From: Mactromeris polynyma
Lineage: Eukaryota; Mollusca; Bivalvia; Venerida; Mactridae
Assembly (NCBI GenBank): GCA_032209605.1
Contig: JASFXZ010000027.1
Location: 9,133,372 to 9,197,371 of the forward strand
Direction: 5' to 3'
DNA length: 64,000 nt
Part shown: positions 1-11,600 of the stretch, one piece after another
Position numbering within the stretch: position 1 is the first letter of the stretch
Layout: each line of letters opens with the position of its first letter
Made by a program: the position numbers and the translations under genes
The notes under the pieces: generated by a model
What the model was told of the DNA's origin: nothing
The model's database searches: none
Seen by the model: the letters and a program-made list of their open reading frames with translations, nothing else

Positions 1-1190
1 AAACTGTAGTATGGTGCTCTACCTATTGGACTAACTGGGTGATTGTCCAACCCCACACCACAACACACATTAACCCTCTACTCCATAGACCTACACCCAT
101 TTAGGCCAATAATAAAATTTTGTTTGTTTCCCCTCCCACCGACCGTTGAAAATTACCCCTACCGTAAAAAAAATAGTTTCGCTAAAATTGCCGGGTTATA
201 ATAATTCATGCGGTACAATAGCTATTAGGTACGAAAAACTGGAATCGCTGGTTATTGGAAAATAATTGGTGGTTGACACCTGTATACTTCAACATGAAAT
301 GGTGAAATTGGGTTTATAATCCCAGTAGAAAATATTAATTAGCTATTATAATTATTCTGACATGTTTGAACAAAGTTTATACTTAGTACAGTCACTATTT
401 TAGTCAATATTTATATTTTGTTATAAAATGAATGTTCAAGCAAAAATTATGCTCAAACACAAATGCAGATTTACTAATACAGTTACATTGATGTATGTTG
501 GTACATGTAAATTTAAATAAGAACTTAAGAAGTCCTAAATTTATGTTAAAATTTACTTCAGACTGTTCTCACAGAAAATAATAATTGACATTAATTAAAA
601 TATATGTCTTATGGTTCAATTAATTTGATTGGTGGATGCTAATTGTTTTGCAATCAGAAAGTTGTCGGCTATCATTTTGTGTTAAAATAACAGTGCAAGA
701 TTTGAAATGACTGTGATGTGAACTGTTTCACTTGAGAGCCATAAATATCGACACATGCAGCCCAGTCAGAGCAACAGGTTACATTCAGTCAATCTTGCTC
801 TAGAGCCTGAACACGTAGTGTTAGAACTTAGAAGGGAGAGGTTTGGAGACCAATGCTGATAGAGCTTGTGCACTGACAGTGCGTCCCGAGAAATCATTGG
901 TCGGCATTTTCATGCGTCCTTTTGAAAAAATATGCGTCCAAATACGCGTATGTACGCGTTCCCGAGAACCCTGCCACTTTATATTCAACAGAGCCATATG
1001 CCCCCTTTATGGTTAGAACTTAGATATTCAGTATTGTCCTATACCATTTACCATGTCTGTTAATCACCTTTAATTAGGCAGTCTGTTTAGATGATCATTT
1101 GCATTTTTGAGGTAGGTTTCAGATCTACAAATCTAATTAGTTTTTATCAGATTTAACGCCATTTTTCAACAATATTTTCAGTTATATAAG
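1..1190. other. Non-coding stretch, no gene seen
   Basis: AT-rich sequence broken by stops in all frames. No domain, splice chain or repeat border could be fixed here. A short run near 895-970 repeats the words GCGTCC and TACGCG, but I could not assign it to an element. Confidence 0.5.
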
Positions 1191-1194
1191 TGGC

Positions 1195-1352
1195 TTGTAA
1201 GTTGTAGACATAACCAGTACTAACTTGCTCTTCTACAAACAACAACTTCGCCACATATCACAGAAGAACATAACCAAACAAACCCTCAAATTGAACCCGG
1301 ATCTTCCAGGTGAAAGTCTTGTGCTCTACCAACTAAGCTACCCGGGAAGGCT
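1195..1352 (-). mobile_element. tRNA-derived SINE, type A
   Basis: Read on the minus strand, the head (about 1350 to 1285) resembles a tRNA: CCCGGGTAGCTTAGTTGGTA (A-box region), then a B-box-like GATCCGGGTTC. The anticodon stem does not pair well, so this is not a working tRNA gene. The tail (1284 to about 1195) matches the tail of the copy at 39400-39572, including a shared TACTAACTTGC word on the plus strand. Confidence 0.65.
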
Positions 1353-1404
1353 TCTAATTTAGTAAACAATTATTGATAAGGGACTGTCGGACAGACGGGG
1401 ACTT

Positions 1405-1790
1405 AGGGAGATGCAGTGGTTGAGGGGTAGAGCGTCTGACTCCTGATCCGAACGTCGTGAGTTCAAGCCCTGTGATGAGCGGGGTTTTATCACGAACTTC
1501 ACAATCCCTATATTTGACGCGAGTACTGCCGTGCGTTCAGTTAAGGCTAACACTCGCAGGAGTGAAGAAACTGTGCACGCATTTTGCAACCGAACGCTCT
1601 GTTTGCCAAAAAGTATGCGCCCACTGTGCACCCACTCGCTCGAGCATCTCCGAGGTAGCTAGCGAAGGGCGCTTACTTTTTGGCAATGCGTGCACAGTTT
1701 CTTAACTCGTGCGAGTGTAGCCTTAACCGAACACACGGCTCGTTGGTAGCCAGGAAACAGTCATCGAGAGTGCTTAGTATAAGTTTGTTT
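1405..1790 (+). mobile_element. tRNA-derived SINE, type B, interrupted
   Basis: A tRNA-like head (TGGTTGAGGGGTAGAGCG, then GAGTTCAAGCCC) is followed by a tail with CGAGTACTGC and CAGTCATC. The same order of words occurs at 14117-14310 and, more decayed, at 21421-21605. The tail is split at 1527/1740 by the inverted-repeat element at 1528-1739. Confidence 0.7.
1528..1739. mobile_element. MITE inserted in a SINE
   Basis: A 212-bp element with long terminal inverted repeats. The left end runs GCCGTGCGTTCAGTTAAGGC and on through AAGAAACTGTGCACGCATT; the reverse complement of the right end is almost the same over about 50 bases. No coding capacity. It splits a type B SINE, so it arrived later. 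Confidence 0.8.
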
Positions 1791-2285
1791 ATTTGATGAC
1801 AAATTACTAGATACAAAATAATTAACTAACATACCTCACGTTTATAATGCAGAAATAGACAAGAAAACACAAAAGCATTTTCATGACAAGCTCTCTAAAA
1901 TGTACACCATAGTTTTCATGTATTTACTTATAACTCGTGTAATCCTCAGGATACTAATATTTACACATTTGTCTCAAAGTTCAGCAGAACACTACTTCCT
2001 GCTTCCGTTTGGGGATAAACTATTTTATTAACAGTTAAATTATTTCTCTTTCAACAAGTATTTTTATAAACGAATTAAATAGCTGAAATACATATAATGC
2101 AAACAATTTATATTCATTATGAATTTAATGATTAAAATCGTTTAAACATCCGTCCAATTTACAAAGTACATGTACATGAAATTCAATCCCTGATCCCTTA
2201 CCGGAAGTGTCATGGTGGTACATGTGGAAAAATATGACGCAAAGTTTTGTAAAATAGAACATTTTGCGATTTTCAGACAGACGAC

Positions 2286-2612
2286 ATGTTGTTGTTTTGT
2301 CCTACGTGTGCTAATGTGTTAGTTGTTGAAGAAGGGACACAGTGTTATAGATTTGCTTGTCAGACTTGTCCATATGTACAAAATGTAAGCAGAAAAATAA
2401 CAAACAGAAAGTACCCAAAACTGAAAGAAGTTGACGACGTACTGGGTGGTGCTTCTGCCTGGGAAAATGTGGACTCAACTGAGGAAACTTGTCCAAAATG
2501 CCATCACAACAGAGCGTTCTTTATGCAAATTCAAACACGGTCAGCTGACGAACCTATGACAACGTTTTACAAGTGCTGTAATATGCAGTGTGCACACAGG
2601 TGGAGAGATTGA
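2286..2612 (+). CDS. POLR3K: DNA-directed RNA polymerase III subunit RPC10
   Basis: A 108-residue protein, the usual length for the RPC10/C11 family. This subunit of Pol III supports transcript cleavage, termination and reinitiation. Two zinc ribbons are visible. The N-terminal one uses C5, C8, C25 and C28. The C-terminal TFIIS-like one uses C69, C72, a Cys of the C97-C98 pair, and C102. Between them lies the conserved QTRSADEP stretch (residues 83-90), whose acidic pair D88-E89 sits where TFIIS has its catalytic hairpin. The end YKCCNMQCAHRWRD is typical. The frame is uninterrupted, so the coding region is a single exon here, whereas the human gene has introns (from memory). A run TTTTCAG just before the start could be a splice acceptor for a 5' untranslated exon. 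No key residue is missing. Confidence 0.97.
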   Translation: MLLFCPTCANVLVVEEGTQCYRFACQTCPYVQNVSRKITNRKYPKLKEVDDVLGGASAWENVDSTEETCPKCHHNRAFFMQIQTRSADEPMTTFYKCCNMQCAHRWRD

Positions 2613-2945
2613 TTCATTGAGCTACACTTTACATTCATGAGGAATGTACATTGCTTGTTGGATATTCTGTTTAATAGTGTACAGAAGTGATAGTAAATCG
2701 TTCCTGAGTTATTTAAATGCAATGAATGATCAGTGTATGAAGTACCTGGTGATACATAGCCTATGACAGAAATTAACTTAATAACTGTCAGAATGAATGA
2801 CAGTGTGCTTTCGTAAAGGGGATTAGACTGACTGAAAACTTTAGAAAGTGTTTGCTGAAAAGAAAAACTTGGTGTTCCATTCTTAGAATATCATACAATC
2901 ATATTGTTGTATGTCATGTACTGATATAATTTTTGTTTGTTTTAT

Positions 2946-2951
2946 AATAAA
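2946..2951 (+). terminator. Polyadenylation signal for POLR3K
   Basis: AATAAA lies 334 bases after the POLR3K stop codon, followed by T-rich sequence. Confidence 0.6.
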
Positions 2952-2959
2952 ATTATTTC

Positions 2960-5390
2960 ATGTTAATAATGATTTATTTTTCATAGCATAAATAGTAAAT
3001 TGCTTGTTAATAAATTTACTGAATTCAATGGTTTAGGGCTTGATGAAAAGAGTATAAAATTATCTTAACAGTAAACTTCATATAAAACACATATATATAT
3101 ATTGTTCATAACAAAATACATCTCATTTTGTTTAGATGGTAAAAATTCATTACATACAAAATTGGCCATTTTTCAGACATTCTAAGGCAAAATTCTAATT
3201 TCACATGAAATGACAGGGAAAGAAAACTATAAAAACATCAGTTCCATCCTTTGGTACAACAAATTCAGGTGTAAGTGTGGTAGAAAAACATAAAGCTTAA
3301 AATATATGGCCACGTACTGGTGTTTCTTTTAATTTTCCCATTTACCTAACAGGCAATTTATGATTGTTTAATCACACTATTTTACTGTAAATAGCCAGCT
3401 GTTTAGTCGGGGTGCTAGACGTGCCAGTAGTAGCCATACCCTTCCCTTACAATGGAAGAAAGCTTTAAACACTATGAATACTGTCCGACATGAAATCTAA
3501 AACGTTCACCCATTTAACAAAGAATCACTCAACATTATCCAGGTGCAACAGTATGTGGTTCTATTTTTAAAACAATTCTTTAACCTCAGTTTTGTTATTT
3601 AAATCCAACTGGTTATTATAATTATTTATTATACAGCTGTTTTTGCAGAAGGAGTGTTTTTATCATAAATATGCTAGTGGCACTGACACCTTTATATCTC
3701 ACATTGTGTTATATTATAAATGGATTTTGAGAATGAATGAACTAAAAAAAGTTTAAAAAAGTCCTTATACTTACCTGCTCAACCTTTAATGACACGGGTC
3801 ATTGTGGGGGAAACAAAATATTTTAAGGTCAGCCTTAGTGACCAGGGTAACTTTACAAACAAACACCAACACAGTTATATACATATACATGATATACAGT
3901 ATTTGCATATATTACACTTTTTCGTTACAGTGACGTAATTCTGGGTACATGTATTTTCTTTGTTGGTGTATAACTGTCATTAGCTGTCACAGTGAATGGA
4001 AACAGCAACATCTCGCACTGAATAATGTTATACTCTGTTAATGTTCGAGACTTATTTGAATATATCCTAATACACCGCTTAGTTTGTAGTATTCTTAAAT
4101 AATTTAGTACTACAAACCTTAAAGGCACTTCCAGTTAGAAAAATCTTCAGCAAAACAATAGAATAACTATTCTTAGTATAGAGCAAAATAATTACTTTAG
4201 CTTACTTAACCTGGACTGTAAATTGTGTCATTCTATATACATGTGTAACTATGTTTAGAATCATTTTGCTATAAAATGCATTATAAATGGAGGTCTATTC
4301 AGAATAAGATATTTAATGCCTTGCAGTTTATATATTAATGTCTTACTTGTGTACATGTTTAATTTGTTACAGGCCTGGTGGAATAGAAAATTTAACTGTA
4401 GTTTTTTTATGTAATTTAATGCCATTTGTAAGTGAATTATATTTTAATCACAAGTAATTGTATCTAATAAACGTATATTTTAAGATATTTTCAGCTATTC
4501 AATTTTATATCTAGTTATTGTCACTGGTAATATAACAATACAAAGAGCTTTATAGTTCACTCCGCCTCTTCCTGTGTCTTACATCTTATGAGCATCCAGA
4601 ATTTTTCAAATATTTGGCCAATAACTTATCCATTTATTATGACATTTCGCACAATATCTATTAAGTGATTTCATTAAGTAAATCTGGTAAGTGATCAATA
4701 TGGAGTTAACTATAAGCCGGTTATAACTCGCATATTAGAATTATAAACAAATTAAGTGCTGCGGTCGCTAACGCTCCCTTGCACTTAATTTGCTTATAAT
4801 TCCAATATATGAGCTATAACCTATACTGTATACATGTATAGCATTTGACAAAGCTGTTGTTTGGAATTACGTTGAGCATAGCCATTACATAGCCAAAAGG
4901 CAATGTTCAAAATCTCAATGCACAGAATTAGACACTTGTCACATTCACAAAGTATCACTCTTGGTATTGACAATTAGGAGTTTAATATAAATGTTACAGG
5001 GGAGAATTTATCCAAATCCTAGCCCCAGGTTGTATACAGACAGAACACATGATTAGGAAAGTTAATATGACGCACTTGACTTGCCACAATCACCAGACTG
5101 CATTGAGCAATCGAAATTTTCTCCAAATGATATGTTTGCTAAAATACCTTCAAGACTACACATTTAAATTTCAAAAAGTTGTCGGACAAATTGTTGATAT
5201 TTAAATAATACACAATACTACATGCTGTGAACAGTAATTTCCCTTGTTTACTATCATTGATTGTCCTTGATTCATTTATTAAATGTGAAGTCTTGAGTAG
5301 TAGCAACAGCAGTATTAATGCTCTAAATGCTAGCAGTATCATCATCAATATGTCTGTAAAACTCTTTAGCTAATTATAGCTAACATTTTA
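2960..5390. other. Intergenic stretch with one foldback
   Basis: No coding region seen. Short open frames are not conserved-looking and carry no domain. The only structured part is the hairpin at 4719-4821. Confidence 0.5.
4719..4821. repeat. Foldback (hairpin) element
   Basis: Two arms of about 41 bases, starting GGTTATAACTC and ending GAGCTATAACC, are inverted copies with few mismatches. They surround a loop of about 20 bases (TGCGGTCGCTAACGCTCCC). It is probably a short MITE, but no clear target-site duplication was found. Confidence 0.7.
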
Positions 5391-5400
5391 TCAGCATTGT

Positions 5401-5575
5401 TGCACTATGCTGTCAGTCATTTCAAGCATTCATGAGCGTATTATAAGGTCTTAGGGTTATTTTATTGTTGCCTACAGATTTTGAGAGTTAATGAATTACC
5501 TGAATTAAATTATTTAATTTCTTCCATATGGCCTACAATGTTACTTGGATTTCTGTATGTGTGATTTTAGAGGTT
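5401..5575. repeat. Diverged duplicate, copy 1
   Basis: Shares a co-linear series of words with 6676-6845: CAGTCATTT, then GTTATTTTAT, GAGTTAAT, and CA[TC]ATGGCC followed by ATGTT. It lies directly before the 24-bp tandem array. Confidence 0.55.
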
Positions 5576-5590
5576 TGTACAATGTAATAC

Positions 5591-5999
5591 ATGCTTACTG
5601 CTGACAATAGGTGTAGTGTTACTGCTGACAATAGGTGTATAGTGTTACTGCTGACAATAGGTGTAGTGTTACTGCTGACAATAGGTGTAGTGTTACTGCT
5701 GACAATAGGTGTTGTGTTACTGCTGACAATAGGTGTAGTGTTACTGCTGACAATAGGTGTAGTGTTACTGCTGACAATAGGTGTAGTGTTACTGCTGACA
5801 ATAGGTGTAGTGTTACTGCTGACAATAGGTGTAGTGTTACTGCTGACAATAGGTGTAGTGTTACTGCTGACAATAGGTGTAGTGTTACTGCTGACAATAG
5901 GTGTAGTGTTACTGCTGACAATAGGTGTAGTGTTACTGCTGACAATAGGTGTAGTGTTACTGCTGACAATAAATGTAGTGTTACTGCTGATAATTACCG
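5591..5999 (+). repeat. 24-bp minisatellite, about 17 units
   Basis: The unit contains GTTACTGCTGACAATAGG and GTGTAGT, 24 bases in all, nearly perfect across the array. Because 24 is a multiple of three, long frames stay open on both strands (for example LLLTIGVV repeats). These are not evidence of a protein. The unit matches 20 of 24 positions of the 37-bp unit at 41.6 kb. Confidence 0.9.
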
Positions 6000-7140
6000 C
6001 TACTGCTGCTTACTTCTCACCAATATTCGAACTTTAAATCTTTAATTTCCTCAAAATTGACAAATCATAGCATACACCTGATTGTACTGAACAATGGTGA
6101 TAAAGAAATTTAAATGTTTCGTCACCACTTTCTCCAAGAGGATTTATGGGGGGGGCAGGGCTGGTGTGCCTCAACCATAAAGTCTGGCAAGCCTTTGGAA
6201 CATGTCTATGTGATATCAATAAAAAAGAATATACAAATTGTGTCCATCTTCTATCTTAACATTCTGTAACTATGCAGCAAGAAAGTGCCATTGTCTTCTG
6301 GGGGCAACCCTACCCCATCTGTAATTGAAGCACCCCCCCCCCCAGAATCCTGTAACCACCCATGTTCTTGTCTAGATAGATGCTTACAACAGAGAATGCA
6401 TAAACAGCTGTAGTGGTGTATGTATAGTATGTACGTACTAAGTTAAACTCTTCACAACAATTTGTAGGCACATCTTGTCAATACAATCACTTCACTAGAT
6501 TTACAACAAATTGTATTTGAATTATATGTTTCTGATTTATTTCTTCTTTTTTCAGAGTGCGTCATGTATGAATATGATATAAATCTAACGATGTTTTTGC
6601 CAGTCCACTCCTGATTACTAATAAGCTGCATTTGTAATCTCATACGCAGTGATCTCCCTTTATATGTCAGCATTGGTGTACTGTGCAGTCAGTCATTTAA
6701 AGCGTTCGTGAGAAAAATGTACAGTTATTTTATGATTACCTTCTGTTTTTGCGAGTTAATTAATTGTATGAATGAAATCGTTTACTTTCTCCCACATGGC
6801 CAGTCATGTTGTTTGTCGCTTGTACCTACAGTTGGTGACTCTTAAAATAGCATCATATGTAATACTTTGCATTGTCTCTCTTCCTTTGTACCAAACTCAC
6901 AAATACTCGGGGATAATTTTAATTCTCTAGTATATATAGATATATATAGCAAATTTTAGACACGGTGTCATTACTCGAGTCTGTGCAATTACAAACCAAT
7001 TAACTGCTGCGAGCATACGTCTTTACAATGAACAAATTATAGTTTCTTTATAGTTTACAACCATGTCTATGTACACGTATGCTCAAACCAATCTCACATA
7101 GATCTGCATCTCTGTCTTTTAATTGTACGTTATACAGTGA
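6000..7140. other. Intergenic stretch
   Basis: No gene seen. Contains the second copy of the diverged duplicate (6676-6845), a G run near 6150 and a C run near 6330. Confidence 0.5.
6676..6845. repeat. Diverged duplicate, copy 2
   Basis: Co-linear with 5401-5575 in the same orientation, about 1.27 kb apart. Similarity is visible by eye but interrupted by small gaps. Confidence 0.55.
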
Positions 7141-7162
7141 ATTGTGTGTACTTAACGCACGA

Positions 7163-7189
7163 CACGTGTAAAATATAGTGATGACGTCA
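7163..7189. promoter_or_regulatory. E-box plus CRE pair
   Basis: CACGTG at 7163-7168 and TGACGTCA at 7182-7189, the latter inside the palindrome ATGACGTCAT. Both are full-consensus sites. They lie 63-89 bases before the ATG at 7252, a typical proximal promoter distance. They suggest bHLH and CREB/ATF control of the gene that starts here. Confidence 0.55.
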
Positions 7190-7251
7190 TTATACAACGT
7201 TACGACGTTCTGTTCGCGCGATGTTATTCCGGACGACGTTAAAGCGCAAAT

Positions 7252-7294
7252 ATGGACGACTCTGAACAGAAACAGAAATCAAATAGTGAGAAAG
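7252..7294 (+). CDS. Candidate first coding exon
   Basis: ATG opens a short frame MDDSEQKQKSNSEK that runs into a good donor (AAAG|GTAAAT). The hydrophilic, acidic and basic content resembles the HMG-box gene downstream, and the promoter-like CRE/E-box pair lies just before it. However, the exon ends with one base carried over, while the next recognised exon (from 8671) needs two. Either a small exon between them was missed or this start belongs elsewhere. Confidence 0.4.
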
Positions 7295-8469
7295 GTAAAT
7301 AAATTATGTTTTAATGTTACAACCTTGACGATAAATGCAACTGATGAGGCGCAAACGACTTACATTAATCCAATATTTTCATTGAAAATGCTATGCCTTT
7401 TTAGTATGTTATCAGCTTTATTTAGCAAAGCACCGTGCAACAATTTAGATAGAGCTCTATCTAATAATGTGATTACTTTTTCTTTGTTTCTCTTGGATTT
7501 GAAGCATTTTGTGTACGGTTAAGCGAACGACATGTTACATTTGTGCCTTTCGTTTGAAAAAAATACGAAATTGTCTAGAGAATTATATCATTCAATATAG
7601 CAGATCTAGATCTACGAAATGTATCGCTACATTTATCATGGTTAGGCCTACTAGATCTATATGAAGTATTTTGCAATGTTCATATTATACAAGCAGTAGT
7701 ATACATATCTAGACCTGACTCGTCTCAACGAACTTAGGTCGCGTCTTAAGTTTTGCTAGTAATGGTAATCTAATGACATTTTTTTAGTTTAATCATATTT
7801 TATTTGATCTTTATGTTTTAACAATTTCTACAGTTATACAAACAGAATAAATATTATTACATAAATGAAAAAAAGCAAAAAGTGTTGGGCTTCAAGTAAA
7901 TGCCCTGAATTTTTTATGACAAAACGGGTTGAGTCGCAAAAAGGGTAGCTATTACAAAACATGATGTCTTTATTGCAGGGGACTTTCTTTTCCATGTTCT
8001 GAAATAAGATTTATTTTACATTTGTAGACTGGTCTCCTGTAATTAAATACTGAAATTAAACGTTTCTGTCAACTATGAATTATTTATTACGAAACGAGTT
8101 TTTATAACAAAACGAGTTCTTATCACAAAACGGATTTTTATTTCAAAACGGGTTGTAACACCGCACTCAATGTAATAAGCGCACATTGCTAATTTTATTT
8201 GCTCATTATTCGTTTAAACGTTGTTATATTTCATATAGTAATATCATTCAATTATCAAAGAATATACTAATAATATATTCTTCTGTATTTGTCGAAACAA
8301 ACGTTTGTGGAAATCTAATATCTGTGTATCAAATATCCAATTTTTTAAACAAGCTTGGTGCTTGCAAGTTTTGTCCGTGAATAACTTGATAAAACAAGGA
8401 TTTTTAATCAGTAATTTACACTGCGATTGTTCGCATTGAAGGTGTGTTGTTCAAGAGAGCAGATACGTT

Positions 8470-8632
8470 TTAAAGGCCATTCCGAAATTAAGACCACCTT
8501 ATCGGGCGGGATTTTCGTGGTCCAGTTTTGAATGTCTCACATAATTTGACTTGATTAGAAATCCGACCACCTCAGAGCTACGACCGACTTTCATCAGAAC
8601 CAATGTTGGTCTTATTACTGAAGTTATATTGT
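8470..8632 (+). mobile_element. AAGACCACC MITE, decayed copy
   Basis: Contains ATTAAGACCACCTTAT near the left end and GGTCTTATTACTGAAG near the right. These are inverted versions of each other, as in the better copies at 33115-33292 and 13808-13992. The outer ends are eroded. It lies upstream of the main HMG-box gene exon. Confidence 0.6.
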
Positions 8633-8670
8633 TTTTAATTACATGTCAATAGTTTAATGTTGTATTTTAG

Positions 8671-11600
8671 CAGTAACTACTCCAAATGTTCGTCTAGATC
8701 AAAACAGTCAACACCAGAATCTACACAAAGAGAACTTAAGAAACTTGAAGATTATTGGACAAGAAAACATCCAGTTATTGACAACTCACCAAGACTTCGA
8801 AGCAAGCGCAAGGTAAATTTTGACATTAAAGAAAAGGAACCAAATTCTAAAAATAAGCCTAGCCCTCCCGAATCCCCTGTTGGCGACAGAAATGAGCAAA
8901 ACGAACATCGTGACTTACAAGATGCACCTTTAACGGAGCCTGATTTTGTGGCTGCTTTTGAGACGACGCATTCTGAAGTAGTACGTGACTCTGATACAAG
9001 TGATACAGATGATGACGATTATTTACCACCTCGAAAAAAGCTGCGGAGCGAAGTAACGAATGATGAACTCTGGGAAGGTATACCACTGACTGTTTCGTTC
9101 AAACGTCTTGCACCGATATCTAAACGATATTCTGACAGTTCAAATGAAGGCGTTGAAACAGAGCAGCCAATTGGTTTACAAAAAGAAATTGAGTCGAAAG
9201 ATGTGGAGTCTGGCGACCAGGATCATCTGGAGGCTTCAGTTAGTAATAAATTGGAAGAAGCAAAAGAAAATAATGGATATTTTGTATCTGTACAAGAGAA
9301 AACCTGTGATGTGACTATCAACGATGCGATTATTGAAAGTTTAATTACTGATATGCACGTTTCATCTACCTCAAAGCCCATCCATAACCAAGAACAGATG
9401 GATAATCCACATGATGCTTTAAGAAAAGATGAAGCAGATCCCAAAGGTCAGTTATGTGTAACACGATCACCTTCTTCAATAATGGCCTGTTATAAAACGT
9501 TGTCACAAATTATACTCCCCGACAGCGAACACATCGCCGAAGATTCAGAGACAGACATATATCATTGTACAGAGAGATCACAAGGAGACAAGCCAACCTC
9601 CAGCGATCAGAAAATCCGTAGTATATCTCGGACATATTATAACATCGATAAAAAGAACAACGAAGTTTCTGAAGCATCTGCAGATCCTGAGCATAAACAA
9701 ATTAATTCTGATATAAGTCCAAGTTTGCAATCTGATAATACTCCAATGAGACGTTCTAGGCGGTTGTCTGAAAATGAGAAAAGAAAATCTCAACAGAACA
9801 CACCAAATGCTAAAACCTACATAAATTTTCAGAATATTCCTGAAGAAGTTGAATTTAAATTAACGGATGCGGAGACAAGTCTAGATGACAATACACCACA
9901 AGATCATCAAGTAGAAGTACAATCTGTACAAAGTAATCCAAAACTTACGTTTGGTCCAATTAAGTTAAATAAACATCACCGAAAAATTCCACCTTTGCGA
10001 ATACGACTTAAACAACCAGCATTAGCAAAGAAGAAAACATCGAAGCCAATGGAAAAAGACAACAACACAGCTAAAGCTAAAACCGATGAGATGGATGACA
10101 GTAAGAAAAAGAAGATTAAACAAAGTGGTAATAGGAAAGATACGGACAAGTTTGCAGATGGTACGAAACGTGGTGATCGTCTGGTTGGCCTTATCAAAGA
10201 TACGGAAAAACATACGAACAAAATGAAAGAAACAAATGACCATATTGACAATAATAATTGTACGGACAAACATTACAACAATAAGAAAGAAAAGAGAAAT
10301 AAAAAACAGAAAGTTGCAAAGAAAAAACCGGACAGCAGACAAAATGGGAAGAAACAATCAGTGAGGAAACAAAGTCCAGACAAGCAGAATCCCCAGAAGA
10401 AAGAACAAGTAGAAAAGTCGACAACTATCAAGTCTGACAAAATAACATCAAGTCAGAGGTAAGAATATACACCTACATCGACACATTTAATAACAATTCC
10501 TCAGCATTCGATAAATCAAATGGTGGCTTTGTTTACTGTCTTACTTTATCAATACAGTTAACCTTCACTAAAAGACCACAACGAAACTAGGACCACCTCA
10601 TTAAAGAGACCATGGGCCAGTTTTCAATTTTTAATCCACGTTTTATCTCAATAATCAGACCACGTCATAAATAAGACCCAATTTCTTCGGAGCCAATAGT
10701 GGTCTTATTATTGAGGTTTTACTGCAGTTTTATGTTTAAGTGTTACTGACCTCATTTTTATCGGCTAAACATGTAGAACCACAATCTTACGTGTGCTGTT
10801 TTTTATGCGTGCATGTTGTATGTTTTATATGATTATAGAAGGCTGAATTTCAGACAAAATCATGGACACATATGAGCAATACTTAATTATTTATTTAAAT
10901 CGAGAAAAGTAGCGTATGGGATATGTGTTTGGCTTTTATATAATTCTAGTCTAAAATACTTGCATGGTTAATTTTCACATTTATTGCTATTTTGAAATTA
11001 CAAATATTGACAGAAATACTATGTGCTGGAAATATATGGGAAATATCGCTTCGAAATTATGCAATTTTTTGTTTTCATATGGAATCAAATAAACATAAGT
11101 CCGTCCAACATGGTTTCATTTCTGATTTATATATTGACAGTCCATCACCGGGTACTTCCATCAAGATGGAACTAAGACTGAACAATGTACGACGTATTTC
11201 TGCAGCAAGTGAACTACTGTCGAACTCTCTGCTAAATAAACATGCCTGTGTTCTATGGTCTAGGTAAGTTAGACTGGTGCCAGTATATACCTGGAACTAC
11301 AGAGTTTGCCAATTGTGTCTGGTAAAAATTAAATCAGTCTGGTAAAAGTTGACACTTTACCATAAAGAAGAATGAAATATTTGGTTCAGTATTGGCGGTA
11401 TTTGCAAAATTACCTTACACACATTTAAAGGTAGATTTTCTATCAAAATATGCTTAGTAATAATTTCTAGACAACTGCATTTTGATGCTTTCATACTGAC
11501 GTACTCTAAACACTGTATTATATGTTTTCTTAAAGCTTCGTGGAACTGCAAAACACGAGTCTTATACAGGTATTTCCTATACTAGCACTAACTCGACGCG

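Noticed and set aside
1285..1350. tRNA gene on the minus strand
   Set aside because: A and B boxes are present, but the anticodon stem does not pair and a SINE tail shared with 39400 follows.
5591..6045. Hydrophobic and charged repeat frames over the 24-bp array
   Set aside because: Three frames on two strands are open at once, a property of the 24-bp unit rather than of a gene.
7178..7522. 114-codon frame starting at the CRE
   Set aside because: Its start overlaps the promoter element and the frame runs through the donor at 7295; no domain.
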